Below are positions 18,186 through 27,775 of a stretch of DNA of 64,000 nucleotides, piece by piece. The translations under genes were made by a program, and so were the position numbers. The notes beneath the pieces are model-generated. The model was given only the letters and a program-made list of their open reading frames with translations. It did not search any database and was not told the origin of the DNA. The DNA is from Nitrospirae bacterium GWF2_44_13 (lineage in GTDB: Bacteria > Nitrospirota > Thermodesulfovibrionia > Thermodesulfovibrionales > UBA1546), in assembly GCA_001805105.1 (NCBI GenBank), contig MHEE01000012.1, positions 89,590 through 153,589 of the forward strand. The letters run 5' to 3'. The first letter of the stretch is position 1, and each line of letters begins with the position of its first letter.

Positions 18186-20284
18186 ATCTTCTCAAGGTTT
18201 GCAACTCTGAGAGCCAGCCTCTTTACTCCCACAACAGGGAAATTTACCATGACTTTCTGTTCATCTCCATCCCCGTAACATTCCCTTATAACACCTACGC
18301 CCCATTTGGGATGCTTTACCCTGCAGCCGACAACATACAACATCGGCTTTTTAAACTGAACAGTTTTCCTTGCCAGGACTGCGAGAGGCTGGGGGCTCGC
18401 CGATTTCTCTATGCGCTGGCAGCACTGCTGCGGTATATCGGCAAGAAATCTTGACGGCTCCTGTTCCTGCACCTTTGTGTACAGCCTTCTTTTTTTCGTG
18501 CCGGTAAGCCACAGCACATCCTTTGCGCGCGTCATGCCTACATAGAATAATCTCCGCTCCTCGGATATCTCATCCTCATTCTGAAGCGCCTTAAAATACG
18601 GCATTAGGCCGTCTTCAAGCCCGACAACAAAAACAACAGGAAACTCCAGCCCTTTTGTGCTGTGCAGCGTCATGAGCGACACGGAATTCGCTGCATTAAC
18701 ATCATCCATGGCTGTTAAAAGCACGGCCCTGTCGCTAAAGTCGCCTATATCTTTTCCCTCGGCAGACGCAATGAGTTCATATATATTATGAGTTTTCTCT
18801 TCCTCAATAAAATCCATATATCCTGTTTTTTCAATTATCGCATTAAGCATGTCAGCAGCCGACCTGTATTCATCAGCAGTGATATGATCTATGATTTTGA
18901 CAAAGCCGTTGAGTTTCTCCCTCACAGACAAGGCAACGCTGTTTGCCTTTAATATCGCCTTAATCGCAGCAAACAGGCTCAGCGATTTGTTTTTTGCTTC
19001 ATGCTCCACCTTTGAAAGCGTTGCAGCGCCTATTCCTCTTGGAGGGCAGTTTATTATCCGTCTGAGGCTTACATTGTCGTCAGGATTTACGGCAAGCCGC
19101 ATATATGCAATAATATCCTTTATTTCCTTCCGCTGATAGAAGCTTATTCCGCCCATAACACGATATGGGATAATCTCGTCTTTAAGGGCGTCCTCTATGG
19201 CCCTGGCCTGAAAATTTACCCTGTAAAGCACGGCAAAATCCTTATAGCGGCACTCGCCTTTCAGGTAAAGTTCCTTTATCATTGCTGCTACATGCTTCGC
19301 TTCGTCCTCCTCTGTGTTGAACCAGCAATGATAGACCTTCTCGCCGCAGCCCCTCTCGGTCCATAACTTTTTTGATTTTCTGTCCTTATTTCCTGCTATC
19401 ACAGCGCCTGAGACATCAAGTATGTTCTGTGTTGAGCGATAGTTCTGTTCAAGCTTTATGACCTTGGCCCGCGGAAAATCATTTTCAAAGTTAAGAATAT
19501 TTCTGACATCAGCGCCCCTGAATTTATATATGCTCTGGTCGTCGTCGCCGACAACACAGATATTGTCCCTTGCGGCAAGCAATTTTAACAGGCGGTATTG
19601 AGCATAGTTGGTATCCTGAAATTCGTCAACGAGAACATAATTAAATATAGCCCGGTATTTTTCAAGCAATGCAGGGTTTTCCTCAAAAAGCTTTACCGCA
19701 AGCATTATAAGGTCGTCAAAATCCAGCGCATTGGACCTCTTGAGTTCATCCTGGTATCTCACATATACCTTCGCAAGTTTTTCATCAAAACCGAAACCGT
19801 CTGTCTTAGAAAGAAACCTGCTCGGGGTTACAAGTGAAGATTTCAAAGAACTTATCCTTGAAGCAACCCCTTTATACATCGCCTCGTATATCCTGAATTC
19901 CTTCAGTATGTGCCTTATAAGATTACAATGGTCATCAGCATCGTATATTAAAAAATTATTATTGTATCCTATCGCCTTTATCTCCTTCCTGAGTATCCTG
20001 TTGCACTGCGAATGGAATGTGCCTATCCATGAACCATCCATATCCTTTCCGATAAGCAAGGCTATTCTGCGCTTCATCTCATCGGAGGCCTTGTTTGTAA
20101 AAGTGACGGCAAATATTGAATGCGGAGAAACCTTGTTTGATTTTGTATGATATGCAAACTTATGCGTGATGACCCTCGTCTTGCCGCTGCCGGCGCCGGC
20201 AAGCACAAGAAGGGGGCTTCCTTCATGCAGCACCGCTTCTTTTTGCCGGGGATTCAGCTCCTTCAATAAAGTCTCATTTGACAT
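18182..20284 (-). CDS. pcrA: UvrD/PcrA-type superfamily 1 DNA helicase
   Basis: ATP-dependent 3'-5' helicase for nucleotide excision and mismatch repair and for clearing proteins from DNA. The 700-residue protein has Q-motif LNPRQKEAV, Walker A AGAGSGKTRVI near residue 30 and Walker B DEFQDTN. Motif III GDDDQSIYKFRGA, motif IV EQNYRST and motifs V/VI TLHSTKGLEFPVVF and RRLFYVGMTRAKD follow. The C-terminal segment (GVIRECYGDGDEQKVMVNF) resembles the Tudor-like RNA-polymerase-binding tail of PcrA. I cannot separate UvrD from PcrA by eye. Confidence 0.92.
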   Translation of the reverse strand: MSNETLLKELNPRQKEAVLHEGSPLLVLAGAGSGKTRVITHKFAYHTKSNKVSPHSIFAVTFTNKASDEMKRRIALLIGKDMDGSWIGTFHSQCNRILRKEIKAIGYNNNFLIYDADDHCNLIRHILKEFRIYEAMYKGVASRISSLKSSLVTPSRFLSKTDGFGFDEKLAKVYVRYQDELKRSNALDFDDLIMLAVKLFEENPALLEKYRAIFNYVLVDEFQDTNYAQYRLLKLLAARDNICVVGDDDQSIYKFRGADVRNILNFENDFPRAKVIKLEQNYRSTQNILDVSGAVIAGNKDRKSKKLWTERGCGEKVYHCWFNTEEDEAKHVAAMIKELYLKGECRYKDFAVLYRVNFQARAIEDALKDEIIPYRVMGGISFYQRKEIKDIIAYMRLAVNPDDNVSLRRIINCPPRGIGAATLSKVEHEAKNKSLSLFAAIKAILKANSVALSVREKLNGFVKIIDHITADEYRSAADMLNAIIEKTGYMDFIEEEKTHNIYELIASAEGKDIGDFSDRAVLLTAMDDVNAANSVSLMTLHSTKGLEFPVVFVVGLEDGLMPYFKALQNEDEISEERRLFYVGMTRAKDVLWLTGTKKRRLYTKVQEQEPSRFLADIPQQCCQRIEKSASPQPLAVLARKTVQFKKPMLYVVGCRVKHPKWGVGVIRECYGDGDEQKVMVNFPVVGVKRLALRVANLEKI

Positions 20285-20347
20285 TACAGCTCCTTTTTAA
20301 ATCATCAAATACAGCTTATGCGTGTTTTGCCGGTTCCAAAGCGTTTC

Positions 20348-22174
20348 TCACTCAACGGTTACACTTTTGGCCAGATTCCTGGGCTGGTCAACATCGCATC
20401 CTCTCAGCACTCCTATATGATACGCAAGAAGCTGCAGCGGGATTGCCATTAGAATTGCCGACAGAAAAGAATTAGTTTCAGGCACAGAGATGCAATAATC
20501 GGAACGGCTGCATACCCCTTTGTTGCCCTCGTCAGTTACTGCTATAATCCTGCCCCCCCTGCTTCTTACTTCTTCTATATTAGATAGAACCTTGTCATAA
20601 AGTCTACCCCTTGGCACTAAAAAAACAGACGGAAGCGCTTCGTCAACAAGCGCTATAGGGCCATGTTTCATTTCTCCTGCGGGATAACCTTCAGCATGAA
20701 TGTAAGATATTTCCTTGAGTTTAAGCGCGCCTTCAAGCGCAATGGGATAATTTATTCCCCTACCCATATACAGAAAATCATCAGCCTTAAACAGTTCTTT
20801 TGCCATGCGTTCAATTGCATTATCCGCCGCGATAACCTTCTCGGCCAGCCCCGGCAGAAAAAGGAGATCCCTTAGCAATCCCATCGCTGAATCATTGCTT
20901 ACAGTTCCCTTAAGCCTGCCTAGCCCCACTGCAAAGAGATAAAGCCCTACTATCTGCGTGGTGAATGCCTTTGTTGATGCAACGCCAATCTCAGGCCCTG
21001 AATGCGTATAGAACACAGCATCCGCCTCTCTTGATGCAGTGCTGCCCACAACATTGCATATGCTCAGAGTCTTTGTCCCGAGCCTCTTTGCTTCTCGTTG
21101 GGCTGCAAGCGTATCTGCTGTTTCTCCTGACTGCGTTATAGCTATTAAAATGCTGTCTTGCCCCATCACAGGATTCCTATACCTGAATTCTGATGCTATA
21201 TCAACTTCTACGGAAACCCTTGCTAATTCCTCTATCATGTATTTTCCGATAAGGGCAGAATGCCATGACGTGCCGCAGGCAACAATGAAAATCTTTTGTG
21301 CCTTTCTCAGGTCTTCCTCTTTTATGCCAAACTCATCCATATTCACCTGGCCGCTTTCAGGATAAAACCTTCCCCTTAAAGTATCCGCAATTGCCCTTGG
21401 CTGTTCATATATCTCTTTAAGCATAAAATGCTTGTAACCACCTTTTTCAGCCATGGCTGGGCTCCACGAGACAGATACAACTTCCTTCTGGACAGGCTCG
21501 CCGTCAAGGGTCGTCACGACCACGCCGTCGCCTGTCATTACAACCATCTCTCCGTCATCAAGAAATATCACATCTCTTGAATAATTGAGAAAAGCAGGCA
21601 CATCAGACGCAAGAAAAAATTCTCCATCGCCAAGGCCGACAACAAGCGGGCTGTCCTTTCTTGCCCCAACTATCTTGCCGCGTTCTTTTTCATTTATCAC
21701 TGCAAGCGCATATGCACCCCTGACCTCCTTAAGCGCTTTCCTGACAGCATCTTCCAAAGGATAATCAGCGGCATATTTTTCTATCAGATGGCATAGAACC
21801 TCTGTGTCGGTCTCCGAGGTAAATTTATACCCCTCCTCAATCAGTTTCTTTTTAAGCTGCAGATAATTTTCTATTATCCCGTTGTGCACGATTATTATCC
21901 CGCCTGACTTGTGAGGATGCGCATTTTCTTCTGAAGGCTTTCCATGCGTCGCCCATCTTGTGTGCCCTATGGCGGTAGTGCTGAACGGTTTGTCTGAGTC
22001 TATAATCGCGTACAGGTCTTTAATCTTCCCTGTGCACTTCCTGATCTCCACGCCTCTTTCATTAAAAAATGCGATTCCCGCAGAATCATAACCCCTGTAT
22101 TCAAGGCGCTTGAGCCCTTCAAGTATTATTGAAACCGCATTCTTTTTGCCTGTATAGCCTATTATCCCGCACAT
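20348..22174 (-). CDS. glmS: Glutamine-fructose-6-phosphate aminotransferase (isomerizing)
   Basis: First step of UDP-GlcNAc synthesis: fructose-6-P plus glutamine gives glucosamine-6-P. The 608-residue protein begins MCGIIGY, so Cys2 becomes the N-terminal nucleophile of the glutaminase domain. RWATHGKPSEENAHPH and HNGIIENY complete that domain. Two SIS domains follow (IFIVACGTSWHSA and the later GRGINYPIALEGALKLKEISY), ending DQPRNLAKSVTVE as in the family. It sits next to glmU, which acts later in the same pathway. No glmS-type ribozyme or other leader is apparent; the 56-bp gap upstream holds heptad repeats. Confidence 0.96.
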   Translation of the reverse strand: MCGIIGYTGKKNAVSIILEGLKRLEYRGYDSAGIAFFNERGVEIRKCTGKIKDLYAIIDSDKPFSTTAIGHTRWATHGKPSEENAHPHKSGGIIIVHNGIIENYLQLKKKLIEEGYKFTSETDTEVLCHLIEKYAADYPLEDAVRKALKEVRGAYALAVINEKERGKIVGARKDSPLVVGLGDGEFFLASDVPAFLNYSRDVIFLDDGEMVVMTGDGVVVTTLDGEPVQKEVVSVSWSPAMAEKGGYKHFMLKEIYEQPRAIADTLRGRFYPESGQVNMDEFGIKEEDLRKAQKIFIVACGTSWHSALIGKYMIEELARVSVEVDIASEFRYRNPVMGQDSILIAITQSGETADTLAAQREAKRLGTKTLSICNVVGSTASREADAVFYTHSGPEIGVASTKAFTTQIVGLYLFAVGLGRLKGTVSNDSAMGLLRDLLFLPGLAEKVIAADNAIERMAKELFKADDFLYMGRGINYPIALEGALKLKEISYIHAEGYPAGEMKHGPIALVDEALPSVFLVPRGRLYDKVLSNIEEVRSRGGRIIAVTDEGNKGVCSRSDYCISVPETNSFLSAILMAIPLQLLAYHIGVLRGCDVDQPRNLAKSVTVE

Positions 22175-22182
22175 ATCACAAA

Positions 22183-22217
22183 AGTTGAAAGTTAAGAGTT
22201 AAAAGTGAAGAGTTTAA
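22183..22217. repeat. Five tandem heptads (AGTTRAR) between glmS and glmU, first arm
   Basis: Perfect 7-bp register: AGTTGAA, AGTTAAG, AGTTAAA, AGTGAAG, AGTTTAA. A second arm of four heptads in inverted orientation (TTTTGAA x3 and CTTTGAA, i.e. TTCAAAR on minus) lies at 22254-22281, inside the 3' end of glmU. The whole element spans about 22183-22281. Confidence 0.8.
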
Positions 22218-22230
22218 TAAAAATTTCATG

Positions 22231-23643
22231 CTACTTTCTCTTTTTCTTGTTAATTTTGAATTTTGAATTTTGAACTTTGAACTGTCTTTTAATCGCCCAT
22301 CCCTCTATGTTCTTTTGGTCTGCCCTGCTGACTGAAAGCGACATGGCAGGAACGCACTTGGTAATGGTAGAGCCTGCGCCTATGTATGCGCCTTTCCCCA
22401 CTCTTACAGGCGCAACCAACTGTGTATCGCTGCCTATAAAAGCGCCGTCTTCTATTGTTGTCCTGCTCTTCTTTTTGCCGTCATAATTGCATGTTATGGT
22501 GCCTGCTCCGATATTGACGCCCTTTCCTATAGAGGCGTCACCAAGGTAACTGAGATGAGACGCCTTGGTCCTGTCGCCTATCAAAGATTTTTTTATCTCA
22601 ACAAAATTCCCTATCTTTGTCTCGGATCCTATATCGCATCCCGGCCTGATATGGGCAAAAGGGCCGACCACTGCCTTTGCCCTTACAATAGAACCCTCAA
22701 TCACGGTAGAGTCCTTCACCACAACTCCATCTTTAATAACGCTGTCAACAATGCGCACATTCGGATATATAGTGCATCCGCTGCCTATTTCTGTCCTGCC
22801 TTCAAGACAGACATCAGGATAAATAATTGTATTTTTTCCTATAACAACATTGCCTGAGATAAAGATTGAATCGTGGTCAAGAAATGTAACGCCTTTTTTA
22901 ATCCAGGCATTAGCCAGTCTTTCCCTGAATATTTTCCGCGCCTTCATCAGTTCGGATGCTGTATTAACTCCCATCATCTCATCCTCAGAGCCTATACAGC
23001 AGGCGTTCATTTTATAGCCCTTGTTTCCGGCGATGCCGATAATATCCGTAAGATAATACTCGCCCTTTGCAATATTTAGCGGAATTTCTTTAAGCAAGGA
23101 TAAGACGCCGGATTCTATAGCATATACTCCGCTGTTAACCTCAGTGATTTTTCTCTGAGCCTCTGTCGCATCCTTATCTTCTACAATTGCGTTAATACAA
23201 CTATTTCTGTCCCTTAATATTCTTCCGTATGAAGCAGGATTTGTTGCAGCAAAAGAGATGAGAGAAATATGATTCCTGCCTGTTTGGTGCAGACTCAGAA
23301 ATTTCTTCAATGTCTCTGATGTAATGAGCGGGACGTCGCCGTTTAATACGAGTATTGTGCCTCTGAAATCTTTCAGCAATGTCTTTGCCCTTAAAAGCGC
23401 ATCGCCTGTTCCGTTGGGTTTTTTCTGTACTGCGAATAAAATATTCCCAGGCTTTATTGACTTTTTAATCTCTTTGAAGTGTTTTCCAACCACAGCAACG
23501 ATTCTAAGTGGCCTTAGCCTCTCAGCGGAATCAATCACACACTGCAGCATAGGTTTATCAAAAATCCCATGCAGAACCTTCGGCAAGGGAGAACCCATCC
23601 TTTCACCGCGTCCTGCCGCAAGGATAACCACTGCAAGTTTCAT
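22231..23643 (-). CDS. glmU: Bifunctional GlcNAc-1-P uridyltransferase / GlcN-1-P acetyltransferase
   Basis: Makes UDP-GlcNAc, the precursor of peptidoglycan and lipid A. The N-terminal pyrophosphorylase domain has LAAGRGERMGSPLPKVLHGI and the later VLNGDVPLIT. The C-terminal half is a left-handed beta-helix of hexapeptide repeats, with the acetyltransferase segment around SHLSYLGDASIGKGVNIGAGTITCNYDG. The last 17 residues (about 454-470, starting QFKVQNSKFK) are not part of the fold; they are encoded by a tandem heptad DNA repeat that reads through in frame. The stop is followed by more heptads. It overlaps the DUF502 gene by 4 bp. Confidence 0.94.
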   Translation of the reverse strand: MKLAVVILAAGRGERMGSPLPKVLHGIFDKPMLQCVIDSAERLRPLRIVAVVGKHFKEIKKSIKPGNILFAVQKKPNGTGDALLRAKTLLKDFRGTILVLNGDVPLITSETLKKFLSLHQTGRNHISLISFAATNPASYGRILRDRNSCINAIVEDKDATEAQRKITEVNSGVYAIESGVLSLLKEIPLNIAKGEYYLTDIIGIAGNKGYKMNACCIGSEDEMMGVNTASELMKARKIFRERLANAWIKKGVTFLDHDSIFISGNVVIGKNTIIYPDVCLEGRTEIGSGCTIYPNVRIVDSVIKDGVVVKDSTVIEGSIVRAKAVVGPFAHIRPGCDIGSETKIGNFVEIKKSLIGDRTKASHLSYLGDASIGKGVNIGAGTITCNYDGKKKSRTTIEDGAFIGSDTQLVAPVRVGKGAYIGAGSTITKCVPAMSLSVSRADQKNIEGWAIKRQFKVQNSKFKINKKKRK

Positions 23644-24257
23644 TCTTTTGACTCCGATATCCGGGACGGCGCGGCAATGCCGCCTGAAAGTATTATCTTA
23701 ATGCCCTCCTCTATGGGAATATCCGTATAGAAAACATCACCCTCGCTCAGCAAAACTATCTCGCCGAGATACAGATTATTCGTTGGAACATATATCGCCC
23801 GCAGGCATGCTTCTTTGCCGCTCCTGGATGCTTTTATCGTACACTCCTTTGTCAGAAAGCCGAAGGCATAGGCGCCGGGCCTTGGATACTCAACTATTAC
23901 AAATTTTTTGAATGAACTGTTGTTTTCAGGCGAGAATGCGTCAACGAGCTGCTTTATTGCCGTATAAATACCCTTGAATACAGGTATTCTGACAACAGCC
24001 TTTTCAAAAAACTCTATCAGCTTTTTACCGAATACATTTGTTGATATTATTCCGATAAGAAATATCAAAATTACCGCAGAAACGAACCCGAGGCCATGCA
24101 CATTGTAGCCCAGCATCTTGTTGTAAAGGGGGCCCAGTATGCCGTCAACAAACTCAAAAAACCATACGATAACTAAAACAGTGATTACCGCAGGAATTGA
24201 GACAATCAGCCCGGCAAGAAATTTTCTTTTAAGGGTAGCGCGAATAGAAGTTGCCAT
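23640..24257 (-). CDS. DUF502 family integral membrane protein
   Basis: Function unknown. Two hydrophobic segments lie near the N-terminus (FLAGLIVSIPAVITVLVIVWFF and FVSAVILIFLIGIIS), with a short loop between them. A soluble C-terminal domain follows with RIPVFKGIYTAIKQLVDAF, FVIVEYPRPGAYAFGFLTKE and the NLYLGEIVLLSEGDV-type segment. These are characteristic of DUF502. The in-frame ATG at 24257 gives MATSIRATLKRKF, the usual family start. The ATG at 24314 would add 19 residues with no family resemblance and would begin inside a repeat. Neighbouring glmU and yebC do not reveal a role. Confidence 0.85.
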   Translation of the reverse strand: MATSIRATLKRKFLAGLIVSIPAVITVLVIVWFFEFVDGILGPLYNKMLGYNVHGLGFVSAVILIFLIGIISTNVFGKKLIEFFEKAVVRIPVFKGIYTAIKQLVDAFSPENNSSFKKFVIVEYPRPGAYAFGFLTKECTIKASRSGKEACLRAIYVPTNNLYLGEIVLLSEGDVFYTDIPIEEGIKIILSGGIAAPSRISESKE

Positions 24258-24305
24258 CTCGTTATTTATAATAACGCCACAGGCTTTTATATTGCAAGAG
24301 CCTAC

Positions 24306-24388
24306 ATGATGCATGATACAGGATACAAGATACAGGATAAAGGGAAAAAATATTCAATAAATATCGTGCATCTTGCATCGTGCATCCT
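24306..24388. repeat. Inverted heptad-repeat element between DUF502 gene and yebC
   Basis: Left arm, five heptads in register at 24306-24340: ATGATGC, ATGATAC, AGGATAC, AAGATAC, AGGATAA. Right arm, four heptads of the same consensus on the opposite strand at 24361-24388: ATATCGT, GCATCTT, GCATCGT, GCATCCT. The 20-bp spacer is AT-rich. The arms match the consensus ANGATRC but are not exact complements, so any hairpin would be imperfect. Confidence 0.82.
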
Positions 24389-24392
24389 TTCA

Positions 24393-25148
24393 TTATTTTA
24401 CTGCCTTCTCAGCGGCTTCGTCAGGAATATCAAAATTTGCATATACATTCTGGACATCGTCATGGTCTTCAAGCGCATCCATAAGCCTGATCATCTGCTC
24501 TGCCGCCTTTCCGTCCAGCGCTACATAGTTTTTTGGAAGCATGGTTATTTCAGCTGACTCAACGGGAATATTTGCCTTATCAAGAGCAGCTTTAACATTA
24601 TTAAAATCCTCAGGCGCGGTTATTATCTCAAAGTTTTCTTCCTCCGGGTCATTTTTCATATCCTCAGCCCCTGCATCAAGGGCAGCAGACATTATAGAGT
24701 CTTCAGATGCCTTCGCCTTATTAACCAGAATGTAACCCTTTTTATCGAATATCCATGAAACACATCCTGTTTCGCCGAGGCTCCCGCCATGTTTTGCCAT
24801 CATATGTCTTATTTCAGGGACGGTTCTGTTTTTGTTATCAGTCAGGACCTCAATCATTAAGGCAACACCGGAAGGGCCATGCCCTTCATACATGATTTCC
24901 TCATACGTAACTCCGGGAAGTTCGCCCGTGCCTTTCATGATAGCCCTCTTGATATTATCATGAGGCATATTTACCTCTTTTGCATTTTCTATGGCAGTGC
25001 GCAATCTTGGATTGCCGTCAGGGTCGCCGCCTCCGAACCTTGCCGCAACCGCTATCTCTTTGACGATCTTAGTAAAGGCCCTGCCCCTTTTTGCGTCCGT
25101 ATTAGCCTTTTTATGTTTTATCTGAGACCATTTGGAATGTCCTGACAT
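24393..25148 (-). CDS. yebC: YebC/PmpR (TACO1) family protein
   Basis: Conserved cytoplasmic protein, known as a transcriptional regulator in some bacteria and, in recent work, as a translation factor easing ribosome stalling at proline runs. The 251-residue protein starts [25 protein letters not shown] in the classic way and carries [37 protein letters not shown] and [14 protein letters not shown]. Length and motifs are entirely typical. It lies 29 bp after the sigma54 response regulator gene; no functional link is evident. Confidence 0.94.
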   Translation of the reverse strand: MSGHSKWSQIKHKKANTDAKRGRAFTKIVKEIAVAARFGGGDPDGNPRLRTAIENAKEVNMPHDNIKRAIMKGTGELPGVTYEEIMYEGHGPSGVALMIEVLTDNKNRTVPEIRHMMAKHGGSLGETGCVSWIFDKKGYILVNKAKASEDSIMSAALDAGAEDMKNDPEEENFEIITAPEDFNNVKAALDKANIPVESAEITMLPKNYVALDGKAAEQMIRLMDALEDHDDVQNVYANFDIPDEAAEKAVK

Positions 25149-25177
25149 TATAATCCTCCGGTATATTTTTAGATGTT

Positions 25178-26545
25178 CTATTCTTCTATATGATATTCTT
25201 TAATCTTTGTCAAAAGCGTTTTATAACTCACCTGCAGGATTTCTGACGCCCTGCTTTTATTTCCCTTTGTCTCTTTCAGCGCCTTTATTATTCTCTGCGT
25301 TTCAGCAATTCTTAAGGCCTCTCTTGCGGCGTCTTCAAGCGCTCCGTCCATCGGGAGATTCTTCATGTACGACTCAAAGGCTAAAGGCCTCAGTGCTATA
25401 TGTTCAGGCATTATCACCTTCCCGTCGCATAATATTATGGCCCGCTCTATTGTATTTTCAAGCTCTCTGACATTCCCTTTCCACGGATACTCAACCATCA
25501 TTTCAAGGGCTTCGGCAGAGACAGTCTTCAAAGGCGTCTTGAGTTCCGCGCAGTATTTGTTAAGAAAAAACTCTGCAAGCATAGGAATATCCTCAGCCCT
25601 TTCCCTGAGCAAAGGGATCCTGACAGGGAATACGCTCAGCCTGTAGTAAAGGTCTTCCCTGAAAGCCTTTTCTGAAACAGCCTTTTCAATATCCCTGTTG
25701 CTTGCAGCGATAACCCTTACATCTATCTTTATCGTTTTCAGGCCTCCGAGCCTTTCTATCTCCCCTTCCTGAAGAACCCTTAGCAGCTTGGCCTGAAGCG
25801 CAGTATCCATCTCGCCTATCTCATCAAGAAACACAGTGCCTTTATCAGCCAGTTCAAATTTGCCGATTTTTTTGAAATCAGCGCCTGTAAAAGCTCCCCT
25901 TTCATGCCCGAAAAGTTCTGACTCCAATAGTTCCCTCGGTATGGCAGCACAGTTTATAGGGACAAACGGATATTCCTTTCTCGGGCTAAGGTAATGAATG
26001 GCCCTTGCGAACAATTCCTTGCCTGTACCGCTTTCACCGAGAATCAGCACCGTTGTCTTGCTCGGCGCAACCTTCTGTATCTGCTGGGCAACTTCTGATA
26101 TCTTTTCGCTTTTGCCTATTATCCTCGGCAGTCCGAGCTGTGATGAAAACTCCTCTTTCATAAGCATATTCTCTGTCATCAGTCTTTGAGTCTCAAGCGC
26201 CCTTTTCATAAGCACAAGAAGATGGTCAGTATCAAAAGGCTTTGTAATAAAATCAAATGCGCCTTCTTTAATTGCAAGCACGGCAGTCTCAACGGAGCCA
26301 AAGGCAGTCATTACAATTACCGGCATTAAAGGATTCTCTTCCTTTGCGGCCATTAATACATCTATGCCGTTTTTTCTGGGAAGTTTCAGGTCAGTAAGGA
26401 CAAGGTCAATCCTGTTTTCTTTTATTTTTTTTATGCCTTCCGGCCCGTCTTTTGCCGTAATAGTCCTGTAGCCCTCAGTCCTGAGGGTCTCCTTAAGCAT
26501 ATCTGACATTGATTCTCTGTCTTCAACTATAAGAATGGTATCCAT
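25178..26545 (-). CDS. NtrC-type sigma54-dependent response regulator
   Basis: Phosphorylation-controlled activator of sigma54 promoters. Receiver domain residues 1-115 with the acidic ED at 8-9, phosphoacceptor Asp52 in LTDLKLP and the conserved KPF. The AAA+ domain has Walker A GESGTGKE (170-177), the sigma54-contacting GAFTGA (217-222) and Walker B-like [13 protein letters not shown]-terminal Fis-type HTH ends the protein ([25 protein letters not shown]). No cognate histidine kinase is adjacent in the window, so its stimulus is unknown; nitrogen control is only one possibility. Confidence 0.93.
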   Translation of the reverse strand: MDTILIVEDRESMSDMLKETLRTEGYRTITAKDGPEGIKKIKENRIDLVLTDLKLPRKNGIDVLMAAKEENPLMPVIVMTAFGSVETAVLAIKEGAFDFITKPFDTDHLLVLMKRALETQRLMTENMLMKEEFSSQLGLPRIIGKSEKISEVAQQIQKVAPSKTTVLILGESGTGKELFARAIHYLSPRKEYPFVPINCAAIPRELLESELFGHERGAFTGADFKKIGKFELADKGTVFLDEIGEMDTALQAKLLRVLQEGEIERLGGLKTIKIDVRVIAASNRDIEKAVSEKAFREDLYYRLSVFPVRIPLLRERAEDIPMLAEFFLNKYCAELKTPLKTVSAEALEMMVEYPWKGNVRELENTIERAIILCDGKVIMPEHIALRPLAFESYMKNLPMDGALEDAAREALRIAETQRIIKALKETKGNKSRASEILQVSYKTLLTKIKEYHIEE

Positions 26546-26563
26546 GGGGAATTTTATATAGTA

Positions 26564-27343
26564 TCACATCTTTGCATTCGCAAGGGCGTCCTTGCATCCG
26601 CAGTTTCTTGTATGAGGGATGCTGATAAAGGTCCTTTCTAAAAGAGCCTTCACCGCTTCCGCTGATTCTGCCATGGTACTTACAACCTCAGTTGTGGTAA
26701 GCCTGTTACCCGAAATGCCGGCAGCAAAATTTGTGACAACACCTATCCCGGAAAAGCATATCGCAAGCTCTCTTGCCAGAGACGCCTCCGGCATGCCTGT
26801 CATTCCAACCACATCAGCGCCAAGCAAAGAAAAGGCCTTTATCTCCGCAGCAGTCTCGAGCCTCGGGCCGTTTACGCATACATAAACGGCATTCTCTTTA
26901 AGCGCAACTCCTGCGTTTTTACCTGCCGTGAGTATTGCTGTCCGCAGCTCAGGACAATACGGCTCTGTAAAGTCCACATGCACGATTTCTTCTTCATCAT
27001 AAAATGTTGACTCCCTGCCCTCTGTCATATCAATAATCTGATTAAGAATGACAATCGAGCCCGGTTTAAGCTTGGGATTTATTCCTCCGACCGCATTCAC
27101 AGAGATAATCCTTTCTGCTCCGAGTTCTCTGAAACCCCGGATATTTGCCCTGTAGTTAATCTTATGCGGTGCAATGTGATGCGGAGAGCCGTGCCTTGGA
27201 AGAAATGCAACCTCTACCCCTGATATCTCGCCAATCCTGTAAGAATCGGAAGGCTCGCCAAAAGGAGTTGAGATTCTTTTCTCCTCCTTGATGACAACTC
27301 CATCTATCTCGTAAACCCCGCTTCCGCCTATAACGCCTATCAT
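26564..27343 (-). CDS. MTA/MTI phosphorylase family (purine nucleoside phosphorylase) protein
   Basis: Phosphorolysis of S-methyl-5'-thioadenosine, methylthioinosine or purine nucleosides, for methionine and purine salvage. The 259-residue protein has the phosphate-binding start IGVIGGSGVYE, FLPRHG.PHHIAPHKINYRANI, the base-site region VCVNGPRLETAAEI and GMTGMPEASLARE. C-terminal Cys residues (CGCKD) occur in several members. Which substrate is used depends on a few base-pocket residues I cannot assign reliably, so no symbol is given. It ends 18 bp upstream of the response regulator start. Confidence 0.88.
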   Translation of the reverse strand: MIGVIGGSGVYEIDGVVIKEEKRISTPFGEPSDSYRIGEISGVEVAFLPRHGSPHHIAPHKINYRANIRGFRELGAERIISVNAVGGINPKLKPGSIVILNQIIDMTEGRESTFYDEEEIVHVDFTEPYCPELRTAILTAGKNAGVALKENAVYVCVNGPRLETAAEIKAFSLLGADVVGMTGMPEASLARELAICFSGIGVVTNFAAGISGNRLTTTEVVSTMAESAEAVKALLERTFISIPHTRNCGCKDALANAKM

Positions 27344-27537
27344 ATCTTCTCCTGAGACAGCTTTGAAATGCTAATGAAATTTTAACATATAAGGACAATA
27401 TCTATCGATAAGTAAACGGCATATAGGATTCGAGAGAATTAAGGCTTTTTGATTATGTCGTGGGTACCGACTTTGCGAAGGGCATAAAAATCATCTTCTA
27501 CCTCAAAGGGAAATGAAGCCTGATTTCGTTCCGACAG

Positions 27538-27747
27538 TTATGCAAACTGGAGTTTCTTCTCCATTGGTTTAAGAACATTTTTAAACATATACGAGGCTTT
27601 AAACAGTTCAACGCCTATGAGTTTGCCTTTGCTGTCAAGTTCCATATTCACGCCCGGAGATATTTCTACAACTTCGGCTTCCTCGCCTTCTTTTGCAAGG
27701 TAAAGAATATCCTCTTCTTCATCATAAAAGACCTTAAAATCGTCCAT
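27538..27747 (-). CDS. DUF2283 family small protein
   Basis: Small protein with the DUF2283 pattern: a short beta-rich unit starting FKVFYDEEEDILYLA, a central acidic stretch, and SPGVNMELDSKGKLIGVEL. The ATG at 27747 is preferred (GGGAA 8 bp upstream) over the one at 27783, which would overlap the preceding DUF2283 gene. DUF2283 genes often lie beside small toxin-like genes; an antitoxin role is inferred only. An open frame of 32 codons follows its TAA stop in the same frame (see findings). Confidence 0.68.
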   Translation of the reverse strand: MDDFKVFYDEEEDILYLAKEGEEAEVVEISPGVNMELDSKGKLIGVELFKASYMFKNVLKPMEKKLQFA

Positions 27748-27775
27748 TATATTTTCCCGAAGGGCTGCCGGTATT

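Noticed and set aside
22175-22230. Possible glmS ribozyme or riboswitch near glmS
   Set aside because: The gap downstream is too short and consists of heptads; glmS has only an ordinary short gap upstream, with no ribozyme-like core.
24306-24388. Regular repeats suggested a CRISPR array
   Set aside because: Units are 7 bp with no unique 25-40 bp spacers and are inverted rather than direct; no cas gene is nearby.
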